A stretch of 64,000 nucleotides of DNA from Actinoplanes sp. SE50/110 (GCF_900119315.1 NZ_LT827010.1:4869001-4933000), one strand, 5' to 3'. Counted from the first letter of the stretch, positions 1 through 8,879 are shown. Made by a program: numbers and translations. The notes: a model not told the origin generated them from the sequence alone.

Positions 1-107
1 GCGTCGCCGGCCGGTGACCAGAGGACGCCGGGGATGTCACCGACGAGGAAGTCGCGTTCGAGGACGCCGTCGGCGGTGGTCTGGGCGGTGAAGTGGAGCG
101 AGTGCAT
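1..107 (-). CDS. alpha/beta hydrolase (dienelactone hydrolase-like), N-terminal part only
   Basis: The gene runs off the left edge, so only its first 35 codons are visible. It starts at an ATG at 107 with GGAAGG about eight bases upstream. The peptide contains RDFLVGDIPGVLWSPAG, a short strand-rich opening like that of actinobacterial alpha/beta hydrolases of the dienelactone hydrolase type, where 'VPGVLWTPAG' is common. No catalytic residue lies inside the window. The assignment rests on this N-terminal resemblance only. Confidence 0.55.
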   Translation of the reverse strand, partial: MHSLHFTAQTTADGVLERDFLVGDIPGVLWSPAGD

Positions 108-257
108 GACGGGTTGCCTTCCGATGGCGGTCGGGGCTCCCGGCAATCCTCAGCTCAATCGCCTGATCGTGACGGCGAGGGGAGCACCCACGTGGTTACT
201 GCGGTCATGGGTCTCACCTCCTCGACGGGGTCACGATCGAGCCGGACACTATCAGAT

Positions 258-293
258 CCCGGCCGGGTGTCCATCGTGGATCACCCGGCCGGG
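258..293 (-). terminator. strong hairpin downstream of the alcohol dehydrogenase gene
   Basis: A perfect 12-bp inverted repeat (CCCGGCCGGGTG at 258-269, CACCCGGCCGGG at 282-293) lies 15 bases beyond the stop codon of the dehydrogenase gene. The loop can add about four more pairs (TCCA/TGGA). No T-run follows on either strand, so it resembles the T-less hairpin terminators common in high-GC actinobacteria. The 108-308 gap otherwise holds only the leader of the hydrolase gene to its left. Confidence 0.6.
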
Positions 294-308
294 AGGAAGA
301 GCCCGGGA

Positions 309-1478
309 TCAGGGCACGAACACCGCGCGTACGCAGTCGTCCTTCTTGTCCTTGAAGATCTGGTAGCCCTCGGGCGCCCGGTCCAGCGGCATCACATGGG
401 TGGCCAGGTGTTCGGTGGTGAGCTCACCCGTGGCCATCCGGTCCAGCAGCATCGGGATGTAGCGCTGCCCGTGCATCTGGGCGCCGCGTACCGTCAATCC
501 CTTGTTCATCAACGCACCCAGCGGAAACTTGTCGACGAAACCGGCGTAGACGCCGAGGACGAACACCGAGCCGCCCTTGCGGCAGGCGTGGATCGCCTCG
601 CGGACCGCGATCGGCCGGTCGGTCTGCAGCCGCAGCTGCTGTTTGAGCTGGTCGTAGGCGAAGTGCGGGCCGGGCGCGTGCGCCTCCATGCCGACCGCCT
701 CGATGCACACGTCCGGGCCGCGGCCGCCGCTGAGCTCGCGCAGTTCGCCGGCGATGTCGGTCTGCTCGTAGTTCAGGGTCTCCGCGCCGATGTGCTGCCG
801 GACCTGCCGCAGCCGGTTCTCGAGCCGGTCGATGACGACCACCCGGTCGGCGCCGAGCAGCACGGCGGCGCGGGCCGCCATCTGCCCGACCGCCCCGGCG
901 CCCCACACCGCGACCACGTCGCCCGGGGCGACCCCGGCCAGGTCGGCGCCCATCCAGCCGGTGGCGGCCGTGTCGGAGGCGAACAGCGCGCGCTCGTCGC
1001 TGACCGCTTCCGGGACGGTGAACGCGCCGACGTCGGCGAACGGCACCCGGATGTATTCGGCGTGGCTGCCGGCGTTGCCGCCCATCGCGTGCGAGTAGCC
1101 GAAGCAGCCGCTGGGCGCGTGCCCCCACAGGGTTTCGGTGATCGCCGGGTTGGTGTTGCCGTTGTCGCACAGCGAGTAGAGCTTCTGGTCGCAGTACCAG
1201 CAGTTGCCGCAGGCGATGAACGACGACACCACGACCCGGTCGCCGACCCGGTGGTTGCGCACGTCCGGGCCGATCTCGACGACCTCGCCGAGGAATTCGT
1301 GCCCGAGCACGTCGCCCTTCTGCATGAACGGGATGTACCCGCCGAGCAGGTGCAGGTCGGAGCCGCAGGTGACGGTCTTGGCGACCTTCACGATGATGTC
1401 GCCCGGGTTGCGCAGCTCCGGGTCGGGCACGGTGCCGACGGCGAGCTTGTTCACACCCTCCCACTGCAGCGCCTTCAC
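309..1478 (-). CDS. zinc-dependent alcohol dehydrogenase (MDR superfamily)
   Basis: A 389-residue medium-chain dehydrogenase. The catalytic-zinc region shows Cys38 (TVTCGSD) and His60-Glu61 (GHE). The structural-zinc cluster is Cys90, Cys93, Cys96 and Cys104. A Rossmann segment GAGAVG near residue 193 binds NAD(P). Length and spacing match the glutathione-independent formaldehyde dehydrogenase-like branch, which has an extra segment after the Rossmann fold (here about residues 240-275). The ATG at 1478 overlaps the stop of the upstream gene by four bases, so the two are translationally coupled. The substrate cannot be read from sequence. Confidence 0.9.
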   Translation of the reverse strand: MKALQWEGVNKLAVGTVPDPELRNPGDIIVKVAKTVTCGSDLHLLGGYIPFMQKGDVLGHEFLGEVVEIGPDVRNHRVGDRVVVSSFIACGNCWYCDQKLYSLCDNGNTNPAITETLWGHAPSGCFGYSHAMGGNAGSHAEYIRVPFADVGAFTVPEAVSDERALFASDTAATGWMGADLAGVAPGDVVAVWGAGAVGQMAARAAVLLGADRVVVIDRLENRLRQVRQHIGAETLNYEQTDIAGELRELSGGRGPDVCIEAVGMEAHAPGPHFAYDQLKQQLRLQTDRPIAVREAIHACRKGGSVFVLGVYAGFVDKFPLGALMNKGLTVRGAQMHGQRYIPMLLDRMATGELTTEHLATHVMPLDRAPEGYQIFKDKKDDCVRAVFVP

Positions 1479-1903
1479 AGCAGGCCTCCTTCGCGGCCGT
1501 TGCGGGTGGCCGCCTGCAGCGGCCGGTTCAGCAGCGTCGGCGTGGTGGTGGCCGGGCCGGACGGCAGCAGCACGTCACCGGCCTCGATCAGGGAGCGGGT
1601 TTCGCGCAGGGCGCGGCGGACGTCGCCGTCGGTGACCGGGGAGCCGTCCGGGATGCGGACCGCGATCTCGGTGCCGCGGCCGCCGGGTGCGGCCGCCAGC
1701 GAGATCTCGACCCGGTCGGCGATCTCGCGCAGCGAGCCGGGCAGCTGCGTGCTCTCCAACTCGGACAGGGGTTTGTAGACCGTGAGGACGTGCCGCCGGC
1801 GGGTGGGCGGCGCGGCACCGCGGCGGCGGACGGCGGTTGCGGCGACGACGACGCCGGCCGCGAGCGGTCCGACGATCAGAAGCGATTTGCGTGTACGACC
1901 CAT
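1475..1903 (-). CDS. small single-pass membrane-anchored protein of unknown function
   Basis: A 142-residue protein starting at an ATG at 1903. Residues 1-22 form a short hydrophobic anchor (KSLLIVGPLAAGVVVAATAV) followed by an arginine-rich stretch. The rest reads like a small alpha/beta domain with LREIADRVEISL and a repeated charged segment VRRALRETRSLIEAG. Homologues commonly sit next to zinc alcohol dehydrogenases in actinobacteria (recollection, not checked). The ATGA overlap with the dehydrogenase supports a shared transcript. I do not recognise a named domain; a degenerate SRPBCC-like protein is possible. Confidence 0.75.
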   Translation of the reverse strand: MGRTRKSLLIVGPLAAGVVVAATAVRRRGAAPPTRRRHVLTVYKPLSELESTQLPGSLREIADRVEISLAAAPGGRGTEIAVRIPDGSPVTDGDVRRALRETRSLIEAGDVLLPSGPATTTPTLLNRPLQAATRNGREGGLL

Positions 1904-1997
1904 GTCCCCCCGGATACCACGCCGCGGCGCCGATAAACGGTTCGTGGCGTACGCACAGGAACAGGTCAGGACCTTTCCAGCATCGGGGAGTACATCA

Positions 1998-3188
1998 ATG
2001 GGGGTGAACCCGCACGAGCAGTCGCCGTACACGCCGATGCCGCCGCAGCAGTACTGGCCGCAGCCGGCCCCGCCGCCGCGGCGACGGCCGGTGGGTGCGC
2101 TGGTGGCCGGTGCGCTCGCGGCGCTGATGGTCACCGGTGGGGCCGGGTTCGCCGCGGGTTGGGGTCTGCGGAGCGAGCCGGTCGCGCAGCAGAGCACCCG
2201 AGGATCCCACCTGCCCCGAGATCCCGGCGACGGCGCCTCGTCCTCAGCCGGGGCCACCGACGCCCAGGTCGCCGCGGTCGCGGCCAAGGTCGACCCGGCC
2301 CTGGTCGACATCGACACCGTCCTCGGCGCGCAGAACGGCGCGGCCGCCGGCACCGGCATCGTGATCGGCGCGGACGGCATCGTGCTCACCAACAACCACG
2401 TGATCGCCGGCGCCACCGCCATCACGGTCACCGACATCGGCGACCACCGGGCTTACCGGGCCGCCGTCGTCGGCTACGACCGCGCCCGGGACATCGCCGT
2501 GCTCCACCTCGACGGAGCGTCCGGCCTGGCCACCGCCACGCTCGCTGAGTCGACCCCGGTCCGCCAGGGCGACCCGGTCGTCGCGATCGGCAACGCGGGT
2601 GGCGCCGGCGGCACCCCCGGCGCGGTCGGCGGCGTGGTCGCCGCACTGCACCGGTCGATCACCGCGCAGGACGCGTCGAGCGGCGCGTCCGAGCAGCTCA
2701 CCGACCTGATCGAGGTGAACGCCGCGATCCGGCCCGGTGATTCCGGCGGCCCGCTGCTGACCACCGACGGCACGGTGATCGGGGTCGACACCGCCGCCTC
2801 GACCGGTTTCCGCTATCCGGCCTCGGGCGGTGCCGGCTACGCGATCCCGATCGACGCCGCGATGAGCATCGTCCGGCAGATCCAGGCCGGTCAGGCCTCC
2901 GACGGCAGTCACCTGGGCGCCACCGGCTATCTGGGGATCGGCGCGGCCGACGGTGCCGGCGGCGCCGCGGTGCGCAGCGTGGTGCGGGGTTCGCCGGCCG
3001 CCTCGGCGGGCCTCGCCCGCGGCGACACGATCACCGCCGTCGACGGCGCCCGGGTCGGCTCGGCGGCCGCGCTGATCGAGCGGCTGGACCGGCACCACCC
3101 CGGCGACCGGGTGAAGCTGTCCTGGACGGACACCGCCGGCCGGACCCGCTCCGGCACCGTGGCCCTGGCGAGCGGCCCGGTCGGGTGA
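1998..3188 (+). CDS. trypsin-like serine protease with PDZ domain (HtrA/DegP-like)
   Basis: A 396-residue membrane-tethered S1C protease. A Pro/Gln-rich cytoplasmic start is followed by a transmembrane helix at about 31-55, then a linker and the protease domain (about 95-300). The triad is visible: His134 (TNNHVI), Asp165 (ARDIAVL) and Ser249 (GDSGGP). A C-terminal PDZ domain covers about 305-390. The ATG at 1998 is preceded by GGGGAG seven bases upstream and fits the cytoplasmic segment; in-frame sequence further upstream is not needed. It is transcribed away from the preceding operon across a 94-bp divergent gap. The expected role is extracytoplasmic protein quality control. Confidence 0.93.
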   Translation: MGVNPHEQSPYTPMPPQQYWPQPAPPPRRRPVGALVAGALAALMVTGGAGFAAGWGLRSEPVAQQSTRGSHLPRDPGDGASSSAGATDAQVAAVAAKVDPALVDIDTVLGAQNGAAAGTGIVIGADGIVLTNNHVIAGATAITVTDIGDHRAYRAAVVGYDRARDIAVLHLDGASGLATATLAESTPVRQGDPVVAIGNAGGAGGTPGAVGGVVAALHRSITAQDASSGASEQLTDLIEVNAAIRPGDSGGPLLTTDGTVIGVDTAASTGFRYPASGGAGYAIPIDAAMSIVRQIQAGQASDGSHLGATGYLGIGAADGAGGAAVRSVVRGSPAASAGLARGDTITAVDGARVGSAAALIERLDRHHPGDRVKLSWTDTAGRTRSGTVALASGPVG

Positions 3189-3337
3189 GCCGCCCACCCC
3201 GGTCGGTGATCGGTCCTGCGGCCCCGGTCCGCTCGGCGCCCTGGCGTCCCGGCACTGCGGTGGCAGGGTGGACACGGTGGGTCAGCCCGGTCACCCGGGT
3301 CGGCTACGAAGCGCTGCACAACCGGATGGGAGTGTCG

Positions 3338-3439
3338 ATGCCACAGACCGGAAGGCTCACCCTCGCCCAGCGCCCGGCCGGCGACAACGACCTGATGTCG
3401 GCCGGGGAGATCCGCACCCCCGCCGGCGACCCGGCGTGA
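3338..3439 (+). CDS. possible small protein coupled to the GNAT gene
   Basis: A 33-residue reading frame from an ATG at 3338, with GGGAG five bases upstream. Its TGA overlaps the ATG of the following acetyltransferase by one base (TGATG). The peptide is polar (MPQTGRLTLAQRPAGDNDLM and on) and matches no family I know. The good ribosome site and exact stop/start overlap favour translation as a leader or coupled peptide. A chance frame remains possible. Confidence 0.35.
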   Translation: MPQTGRLTLAQRPAGDNDLMSAGEIRTPAGDPA

Positions 3440-3912
3440 TGACCGTCGAGATCTCCTACCGCCCCGCGGACGCGCCGGTCCCCCGGCTGGCGGCGCTGTT
3501 CGCCACCGCCTGGTGGGCGGCCGGGCGCACCGACGACGAGGTGGCCCGGATCGTGGCCGGCTCGGACGTGGTCGTCGCCGCCGTGGACCGTGACTCCGGC
3601 CGCCTCGCCGGATTCGCCCGGGTGCTGACCGACGGTGTCGCCCTGGCGATGGTGCTGGACGTGATCGTCGCCCCGGAGCATCGCGGCACCGGCGTGGGCG
3701 CGCTCGTGATGGACGCGGTGCTGCGGCATCCCGCGGTGGCGGCGGCGCGCAGCGTCGAGCTGGTCTGCCAGCCGGAGTTGCTGCCGTTCTACCGCCGGTG
3801 GGGCTTCACCGACCGGGTCGGGCGGTCGCGGCTGATGCGCCGGACCGCCGATCCGGCCCTGACCGATGACGATCAGACGCCGCCGACCGCTGAGCGCCGG
3901 CCCGTGCCGTGA
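3439..3912 (+). CDS. GNAT family N-acetyltransferase
   Basis: A 157-residue acetyltransferase. The acetyl-CoA loop is seen as HRGTGVGALVM around residues 75-86, preceded by the beta-4 strand MVLDVIVAPE. The C-terminal FYRRWGF is the usual beta-5/alpha-4 signature. The C-terminal 20 residues are a polar tail. It may be coupled to a small upstream frame. Its stop lies one base from the stop of the convergent deazaflavin-type gene. The acceptor substrate is unknown. Confidence 0.85.
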   Translation: MTVEISYRPADAPVPRLAALFATAWWAAGRTDDEVARIVAGSDVVVAAVDRDSGRLAGFARVLTDGVALAMVLDVIVAPEHRGTGVGALVMDAVLRHPAVAAARSVELVCQPELLPFYRRWGFTDRVGRSRLMRRTADPALTDDDQTPPTAERRPVP

Positions 3913-3913
3913 G

Positions 3914-4393
3914 TTACCTGACCGGGACGAGGCGGAAGATGCGCAGGGTGCGGTGGGCGGCCCGGTCGCGGTATCGGGCGTAGCCCGGCCACTGGTCCAC
4001 GAACAACTGCCACAGGCGTTCCCGCTCGTCGCCGTCGGCCTCCAGCGCGTCGACCGGCACGTCGCGGCCGCCGATGGTGATGGTGGCGCGGGGCGTCGCG
4101 CGCAGGTTGTGGACCCATGCCGGGGCGTTCGGGCCGCCCCAGTTGGAGCCGACCACCACGTACCCCTCGCCGTCCGTGACGTACTGCAGCGGGCAGCTGC
4201 GGGGCTGACCACTGCGCCGGCCGGTGGTGGTGAGCAGCAGGCCGGGGGCCATGCCGAGGGCCACGATCCGGCCGCGGGTGATCCGGCTGACCCAGCGGTC
4301 GAGGGTCACGGTGCGTTTCGCGATCGGGGTGAACCCGGGGATCGAGCCGACCGTACGCCAGAATTTTCGCCAGACCATCCGAACCTCCGTCAC
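3914..4393 (-). CDS. nitroreductase family deazaflavin-dependent oxidoreductase (DDN-like)
   Basis: A 159-residue protein of the split-barrel DUF385/DDN family, which uses reduced F420 in mycobacteria. Characteristic segments are LLLTTTGRRSGQPRSCPL (about residues 50-70), YVVVGSNWGGPNAPAWVHNL and the C-terminal WPGYARYRDRAAHRTLRIF. An alternative start is the internal ATG five codons in. A second member of the same superfamily lies at 12452-12865. The substrate is not predictable. Confidence 0.88.
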   Translation of the reverse strand: MTEVRMVWRKFWRTVGSIPGFTPIAKRTVTLDRWVSRITRGRIVALGMAPGLLLTTTGRRSGQPRSCPLQYVTDGEGYVVVGSNWGGPNAPAWVHNLRATPRATITIGGRDVPVDALEADGDERERLWQLFVDQWPGYARYRDRAAHRTLRIFRLVPVR

Positions 4394-4479
4394 CCCGGCA
4401 CGTGTCGCATGATCATGTCAGGCGGGTGCCGGGGAGCGGCTACAGGTTGCCGGTTCCCGAGAGGAGTTTGACGATCTCC

Positions 4480-4632
4480 TCATTCGGCGGCCTGGACCGG
4501 GCCGGAGGTTTCGCCGCCGGTCATCACCATCCCGTAGTGGCGGTTGCCGCCCAGGTCGAGGTGGGCGATCGAGGTGAAGGTGTCGCCCTTGGCCGCGGCG
4601 ACGTCCTGGGAGCCGACGTTGATCGGATGTAT
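4480..4632 (-). pseudogene. short coding remnant, family not recognised
   Basis: About 50 codons read on the minus strand up to a TGA at 4480 with strong third-position GC bias. They encode VGSQDVAAAKGDTFTSIAHL followed by a Gly/His/Met-rich end. The codon bias fades upstream of about 4630 and there is no convincing start codon with a ribosome site; the frame then runs into the start of the SDR gene on the other strand. It looks like the C-terminal stump of a lost gene. A very small intact gene cannot be excluded. Confidence 0.35.
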
Positions 4633-4679
4633 CAGGACGCGGTTTCGACGGGTGCGACGGCGTGCCCTACCGTGTCGGC

Positions 4680-5417
4680 ATGTCACGAGGAGTCGTCCTG
4701 ATCACGGGTGCCAGTGCCGGCCTCGGCGAGGAGATGGCCAGGCAGTTCGCGGCGCTCGGCTACGACCTGGCGCTGTGCGCGCGCCGGGTGGACCGGCTGG
4801 CGGCGCTGCGCGACGAGCTGCCCGGCCGCCGGGTGGTCGTCAAGCAGCTGGACGTCACCGACGACGCCGCGGTGTCCCGGGTGTTCGGCGAGTTCGCCGC
4901 CGAGTTCGGCCGGATCGACCGGGTGGTGGTCAACGCCGGGCTGGGCAAGGGCGCGCCGCTGGGCACCGGCCGGTTCGCCGCGAACCGGGCGACCGCGATG
5001 GTCAACTTCGTGGGGGCGCTCGCCCAGGCGGACGCCGCGCTGGAGATCTTCCGCCGGCAGCGGGGCGGCCATCTGGTGCTGATCTCGTCGATGTCGGCGC
5101 TGCGCGGGATGCGCAGATCGATGACGACGTACGCGGCGACCAAGGCCGGCGTGGCGGCGATCGCCGAGGGTGTCCGGTCGGAGCGGATTCCCGGCGTCGA
5201 CGTGTCGGTGATCTATCCGGGGTACATCCGGTCGGAGATGAACGAGCACGTCCAGCAGAAGACCAGGTTCATGGTCGACACCCCGGTCGGGGTGCGGGCG
5301 ATGGTCGCGGCGATCGAGAAACGCCGGTTGAAGGCGTTCGTCCCGGCCTGGCCGTGGGTGCCGATCGGCGCCGCGATGCGGCTTCTTCCGCTTTCCGTCG
5401 TACGAAGGATGGTGTGA
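4680..5417 (+). CDS. short-chain dehydrogenase/reductase
   Basis: A 245-residue classical SDR. The cofactor motif TGASAGLG is at residues 9-16, and the NAG-type strand appears as VVNAGLG. The catalytic Ser lies in ISSMSAL and the YAATK motif is near residue 151. The ATG at 4680 is chosen because it leaves the usual short N-terminus; an ATG six codons upstream is possible. The C-terminal segment RLKAFVPAWPW resembles SDRs that work on lipid-like substrates. It sits four bases upstream of the histidine phosphatase gene, so the two probably share a transcript. Confidence 0.9.
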   Translation: MSRGVVLITGASAGLGEEMARQFAALGYDLALCARRVDRLAALRDELPGRRVVVKQLDVTDDAAVSRVFGEFAAEFGRIDRVVVNAGLGKGAPLGTGRFAANRATAMVNFVGALAQADAALEIFRRQRGGHLVLISSMSALRGMRRSMTTYAATKAGVAAIAEGVRSERIPGVDVSVIYPGYIRSEMNEHVQQKTRFMVDTPVGVRAMVAAIEKRRLKAFVPAWPWVPIGAAMRLLPLSVVRRMV

Positions 5418-5421
5418 CGCC

Positions 5422-6120
5422 GTGGCCCGGCTTCTGCTGATCCGGCACGGTCAGGCGTCGTTCGGCGCCGACGACTACGACGCCCTCTCCGACCGGGGGC
5501 ACGAGCAGGCCGCCGCGCTGGGCCGGGTGCTCGCCGCCCGCGGGGTGCGGCCCACGCTGCTGCTGCGCGGCACCATGCGCCGGCATCGGGAAACCCTGGA
5601 CGGGCTGGGTTTGGACGCGCCGGTGGTGACCGACGCGAACTGGAACGAGTTCGACTTCCAGCACGTCGTCGAGGTGCATCGCCCGCACTTCCGGGACCGG
5701 GCCGCGATGATGGCCGAGCTGAACCGGTCGGAGCAGCCGGGCCGCGCCTTCCAGGCGATCTTCGACGAGGCCACCGCCCGCTGGTGTTCCGGTGCTTTCG
5801 ACGCCGAGTACGCCGAGTCCTTCGCCGCGTTCCGCACCCGGGTCGCCGCCGCGCTCACCGCGGTCGCCGCCCTGCTGCGCGAGCACCGGGACGTCGTCGC
5901 GGTCAGCTCGGGCGGCCCGATCGCGATCGCCGCCGCCCTGCTCACCGCCGGCCCGGACGCGCCGGCCAACACCCTGGCGACGATCTGGGCGGCGCTGAAC
6001 CGGGTGTCGGTGAACACCGGCGTCACCAAGATCATCGCCGGGCGGGCCGGGCTGTCGCTGTCCACCTTCAACGAGCACACCCACACCGAGACCGAGCCGC
6101 GGCTGCTGAGCTACCGCTGA
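5422..6120 (+). CDS. histidine phosphatase family protein
   Basis: A 232-residue phosphoglycerate-mutase-like phosphatase. The phosphohistidine motif is LLLIRHGQASF at residues 4-14, with the usual downstream LSDRGHEQA. The second histidine of these enzymes is normally near a 'SHGG' segment; here the matching position reads AVSSGGPIAI, with Ser where His is expected. That may weaken or alter catalysis. The GTG start lies four bases after the SDR stop. The substrate is unknown. Confidence 0.85.
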   Translation: MARLLLIRHGQASFGADDYDALSDRGHEQAAALGRVLAARGVRPTLLLRGTMRRHRETLDGLGLDAPVVTDANWNEFDFQHVVEVHRPHFRDRAAMMAELNRSEQPGRAFQAIFDEATARWCSGAFDAEYAESFAAFRTRVAAALTAVAALLREHRDVVAVSSGGPIAIAAALLTAGPDAPANTLATIWAALNRVSVNTGVTKIIAGRAGLSLSTFNEHTHTETEPRLLSYR

Positions 6121-6162
6121 GCGGGGCCGCGCATCGACACCGGTCTCCCCTATGGTCGGTGC

Positions 6163-8127
6163 GTGCTCTCGGTGCTGCTGTTCGTCCCGTTCCTGATCCT
6201 CACCGTGCTGGCCTTCGCGGCGATCATCCGCCGGCTGCTCGGTGTCCGGGTCGGCCTGGGTCGCACGCTGCTGGCCGCGGTGCTGGCCACCGGGGTGACC
6301 TCGCCGCTGCTGGCGGCCCTGGCGCCGCCCGACCCCCGGCACGTCACGACCGGTCAAGGCGTCCTGCTGATGCTGGCCGCGGCCAGCGTCGCGGTGCTGA
6401 TCGCGATGGCCGCCCTGGTGATCGCCGAGGTGCTGCTGCCGACCGGCACCCTGCCCGGTCCGGTGGAGCTGTGGCGCGGCACCCGCCGGCGGATCGTGCG
6501 CACCCGGCGCTATGCGGCGATCGTCCGGATCGCGCTGCGCCACGGTCTGGGCCGGTTCCTGCGCGGCCGCCGGCAGACCGGGCCCACCTCGGCCGCCGCC
6601 CGCCGCCGGCTGGCCCGGTCGTTGCGCGCCGCGCTGGACGAGGGCGGGGTCACCTTCGTCAAGGTGGGCCAACTGCTGTCCACCCGGCGTGACCTGCTGC
6701 CCGCCGAGTTCGTCGAGGAGCTGACCGCGCTGCAGGACCGGGCCGCTCCGGTGCCGTGGGAGCGGATCGAGGCGGTCCTCAGCGCGGAGCTGGGACGTTC
6801 GGCCGGCGAGGTGTTCGCGACCATCGACCGGGAGCCGCTCGCGGCCGCCTCGGTCGCGCAGGTGCACGCGGCCACCCTGCCGGACGGCACCCCGGTCGTG
6901 GTGAAGGTGCAGCGTCCCGGCATCGCCACGATCGTCGACCGGGATCTGGACATCCTGCGGCGGCTCGCGGCCACGCTGGAGGCCCGCACGAGCTGGGGCC
7001 GCTCGCTCGGGGTGCGCGGGCTGGCGCTGGGCTTCGCCGAGGCGCTGCGCGAGGAGCTGGACTTCACCGTCGAACGCGACAATCTGCAGACGATGGCCGC
7101 GGCGCTGGCCACCGCGCCGGAGCGCGGCGTGCGGGTGCCCACCCCGTACGCCGCAATAAGCTCGGAAAAGGTCCTGGTGATGCGCCGGCTGCCGGGTACG
7201 CCGCTCGGGTCGGCCGCACCCGTGCTCGACCGGCTGGGCGCCGACCGGCGCGAGACGGTCGCCGCGGCGCTGCTCGACAGCCTGCTCGACCAGGTGCTGG
7301 TGCACGGCGTCTTCCACGCCGACCTGCACCCCGGCAACCTGCTCGTCGACCACGACGGCGCCCTCGGCATGCTGGATCTCGGCTCGGTCGGCCGGCTCGA
7401 CGCGATCACCCGCGCCGCGGTCGGCCGGCTGCTCGGCGCGGTCGGCCGCGGTGACGCGGTGGCGGCCAGCGACGCGCTGCTCGACCTGGCCGACCACACC
7501 GAGGAGGTCGACGAGCGGGATCTGCAGCGGGCGCTGGGCGTGCTGCTGGTCCGCTACGCGGCGCCGGGCAGCAGTGCCGGGGTGGCCGCGGTGTCCGCCC
7601 TGGTGCGCACGCTGACCGCGTACGGCCTGGGCATCCCGGCGGCGGTGGCCGCGGTCTTCCGCGCGTTCGCCACCCTGGAGGGCACGCTGGGCCTGCTCCG
7701 GCCCGGTTTCGACCTGATCGCGCAGGCGCGCGCCTCGGCCGGGCGCCGGCTGGCGGCGACCTTCGCCCCGGCAAACCTGTCCCGCACCGTCGAGGAGGAG
7801 CTGATCGCGCTGCTGCCGATGCTGCGCGGCGTCCCGCGCCGCCTCGACCGGATCGGCGACGCGATCGAGAACGGCCGGCTGCGGCTCAACATCCGCCTGT
7901 TCTCCGACGACCGGGACCGCCAGGTGGTCACCGGCCTGGTCCACCAGACGTTGCTCACGGTCATCGGCGCCGCGGCCGGGGTGATGGCCACCCTGCTGCT
8001 CGGCACCACCGGCGGGCCGCGGGTCACCACCGGCATCGGCCTGTTCCCGGTGCTCGGGTACCTGTTGCTGATCGTCGCGGTGGTCCTCGTCCTGCGCGTG
8101 CTGGTCGTCGTCCTGCGCCGCGACTGA
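6163..8127 (+). CDS. ABC1/AarF/UbiB family atypical kinase, membrane-anchored
   Basis: A 654-residue protein with N-terminal membrane helices (about 1-25, 30-50, 65-90), then an ABC1 kinase-like domain. Hallmarks are the KxGQ motif (VKVGQLLSTRRDLLP), AAASVAQVH, VVKVQRPG with the ATP-binding lysine, the catalytic loop HADLHPGNLLV and the metal-binding LDLGSVG. Two C-terminal helices end the chain (VIGAAAGVMATLLLG and the last 30 residues). Family members support quinone or isoprenoid metabolism. No quinone gene is adjacent here. The start is GTG. Confidence 0.9.
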   Translation: MLSVLLFVPFLILTVLAFAAIIRRLLGVRVGLGRTLLAAVLATGVTSPLLAALAPPDPRHVTTGQGVLLMLAAASVAVLIAMAALVIAEVLLPTGTLPGPVELWRGTRRRIVRTRRYAAIVRIALRHGLGRFLRGRRQTGPTSAAARRRLARSLRAALDEGGVTFVKVGQLLSTRRDLLPAEFVEELTALQDRAAPVPWERIEAVLSAELGRSAGEVFATIDREPLAAASVAQVHAATLPDGTPVVVKVQRPGIATIVDRDLDILRRLAATLEARTSWGRSLGVRGLALGFAEALREELDFTVERDNLQTMAAALATAPERGVRVPTPYAAISSEKVLVMRRLPGTPLGSAAPVLDRLGADRRETVAAALLDSLLDQVLVHGVFHADLHPGNLLVDHDGALGMLDLGSVGRLDAITRAAVGRLLGAVGRGDAVAASDALLDLADHTEEVDERDLQRALGVLLVRYAAPGSSAGVAAVSALVRTLTAYGLGIPAAVAAVFRAFATLEGTLGLLRPGFDLIAQARASAGRRLAATFAPANLSRTVEEELIALLPMLRGVPRRLDRIGDAIENGRLRLNIRLFSDDRDRQVVTGLVHQTLLTVIGAAAGVMATLLLGTTGGPRVTTGIGLFPVLGYLLLIVAVVLVLRVLVVVLRRD

Positions 8128-8150
8128 TCCCTTCCACAAGGAGAAGAACC

Positions 8151-8879
8151 TTGCTTCTGTACGACATGATCGGCGCCGACTATCCGACCACCCGGAGCAC
8201 CGACCCGCGGATCGCCGCGCGGATCCGGACGGCTCTCGGTGATGCCCGGACCGTGCTCAACGTGGGCGCCGGCACCGGCTCCTACGAACCGCCCGACCTC
8301 GCGGTCACCGCGGTGGAACCGGCCGCGGTGATGCGCTCCCTGCGGCCGCCGGGCTCGGCCCCGTGCGTGGCCGCCACCGCCGACCGGCTGCCCTTCGCCG
8401 ACCGGTCGTTCGACGCCGCGATGGCGGTCAGCACCGTGCACCACTGGCCCGACCCGGTGGCCGGCCTGCGGGAACTCCAGCGGGTGGCGCGCCGCGTGGT
8501 CGTCCTGACGTACGACGCCGCCTGCTCGCAACACTTCTGGCTGAACCGTGACTACCTGCCGGAATTCGACGGTCTGCTGACCGCCTGGCCGTCCCTGGCC
8601 GAGCTGACCGGCGCCCTCGGCGCCCGCGCCGAGCCGGTCCCGATCCCGTGGGACTGCACCGACGGCCTGTTCGAGGCCTACTGGCGGCGTCCCGAGGCCT
8701 ATCTCGACGACCGGGTCCGCCGCGCGGTCTCGGTCTGGACCCGGGTGGGCCCGCGGGCGGAGCGGCGCGCCGTCACCGCGCTGCGCGCCGACCTGGCCTC
8801 CGGTGGGTGGGCGGCCCGCAACCGCGACCTGCTCGCCCTCGACTCCGCCGACCTCGGCCTCCGCCTTCTGGTGGCCTGA
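8151..8879 (+). CDS. class I SAM-dependent methyltransferase
   Basis: A 242-residue methyltransferase starting at TTG with AAGGAG eight bases upstream. Motif I is VLNVGAGTGSYEP (about 38-50), the acidic end of beta-2 is VTAVEPA, motif II is AAMAVSTVHHWPD and motif III follows as VARRVVVLTYD. The HHWPD segment is typical of ubiquinone/menaquinone-type small-molecule methyltransferases. The acceptor is unknown. It follows the AarF-like gene by 23 bases, so a common transcript is likely. Confidence 0.88.
   Translation: MLLYDMIGADYPTTRSTDPRIAARIRTALGDARTVLNVGAGTGSYEPPDLAVTAVEPAAVMRSLRPPGSAPCVAATADRLPFADRSFDAAMAVSTVHHWPDPVAGLRELQRVARRVVVLTYDAACSQHFWLNRDYLPEFDGLLTAWPSLAELTGALGARAEPVPIPWDCTDGLFEAYWRRPEAYLDDRVRRAVSVWTRVGPRAERRAVTALRADLASGGWAARNRDLLALDSADLGLRLLVA

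Noticed and set aside
5269-8139. Very long minus-strand open frame opposite the histidine phosphatase and AarF-like genes
   Set aside because: It is Gln/Arg/Gly/His-rich low-complexity translation typical of the antisense of GC3-biased genes, and has no ribosome site or domain.
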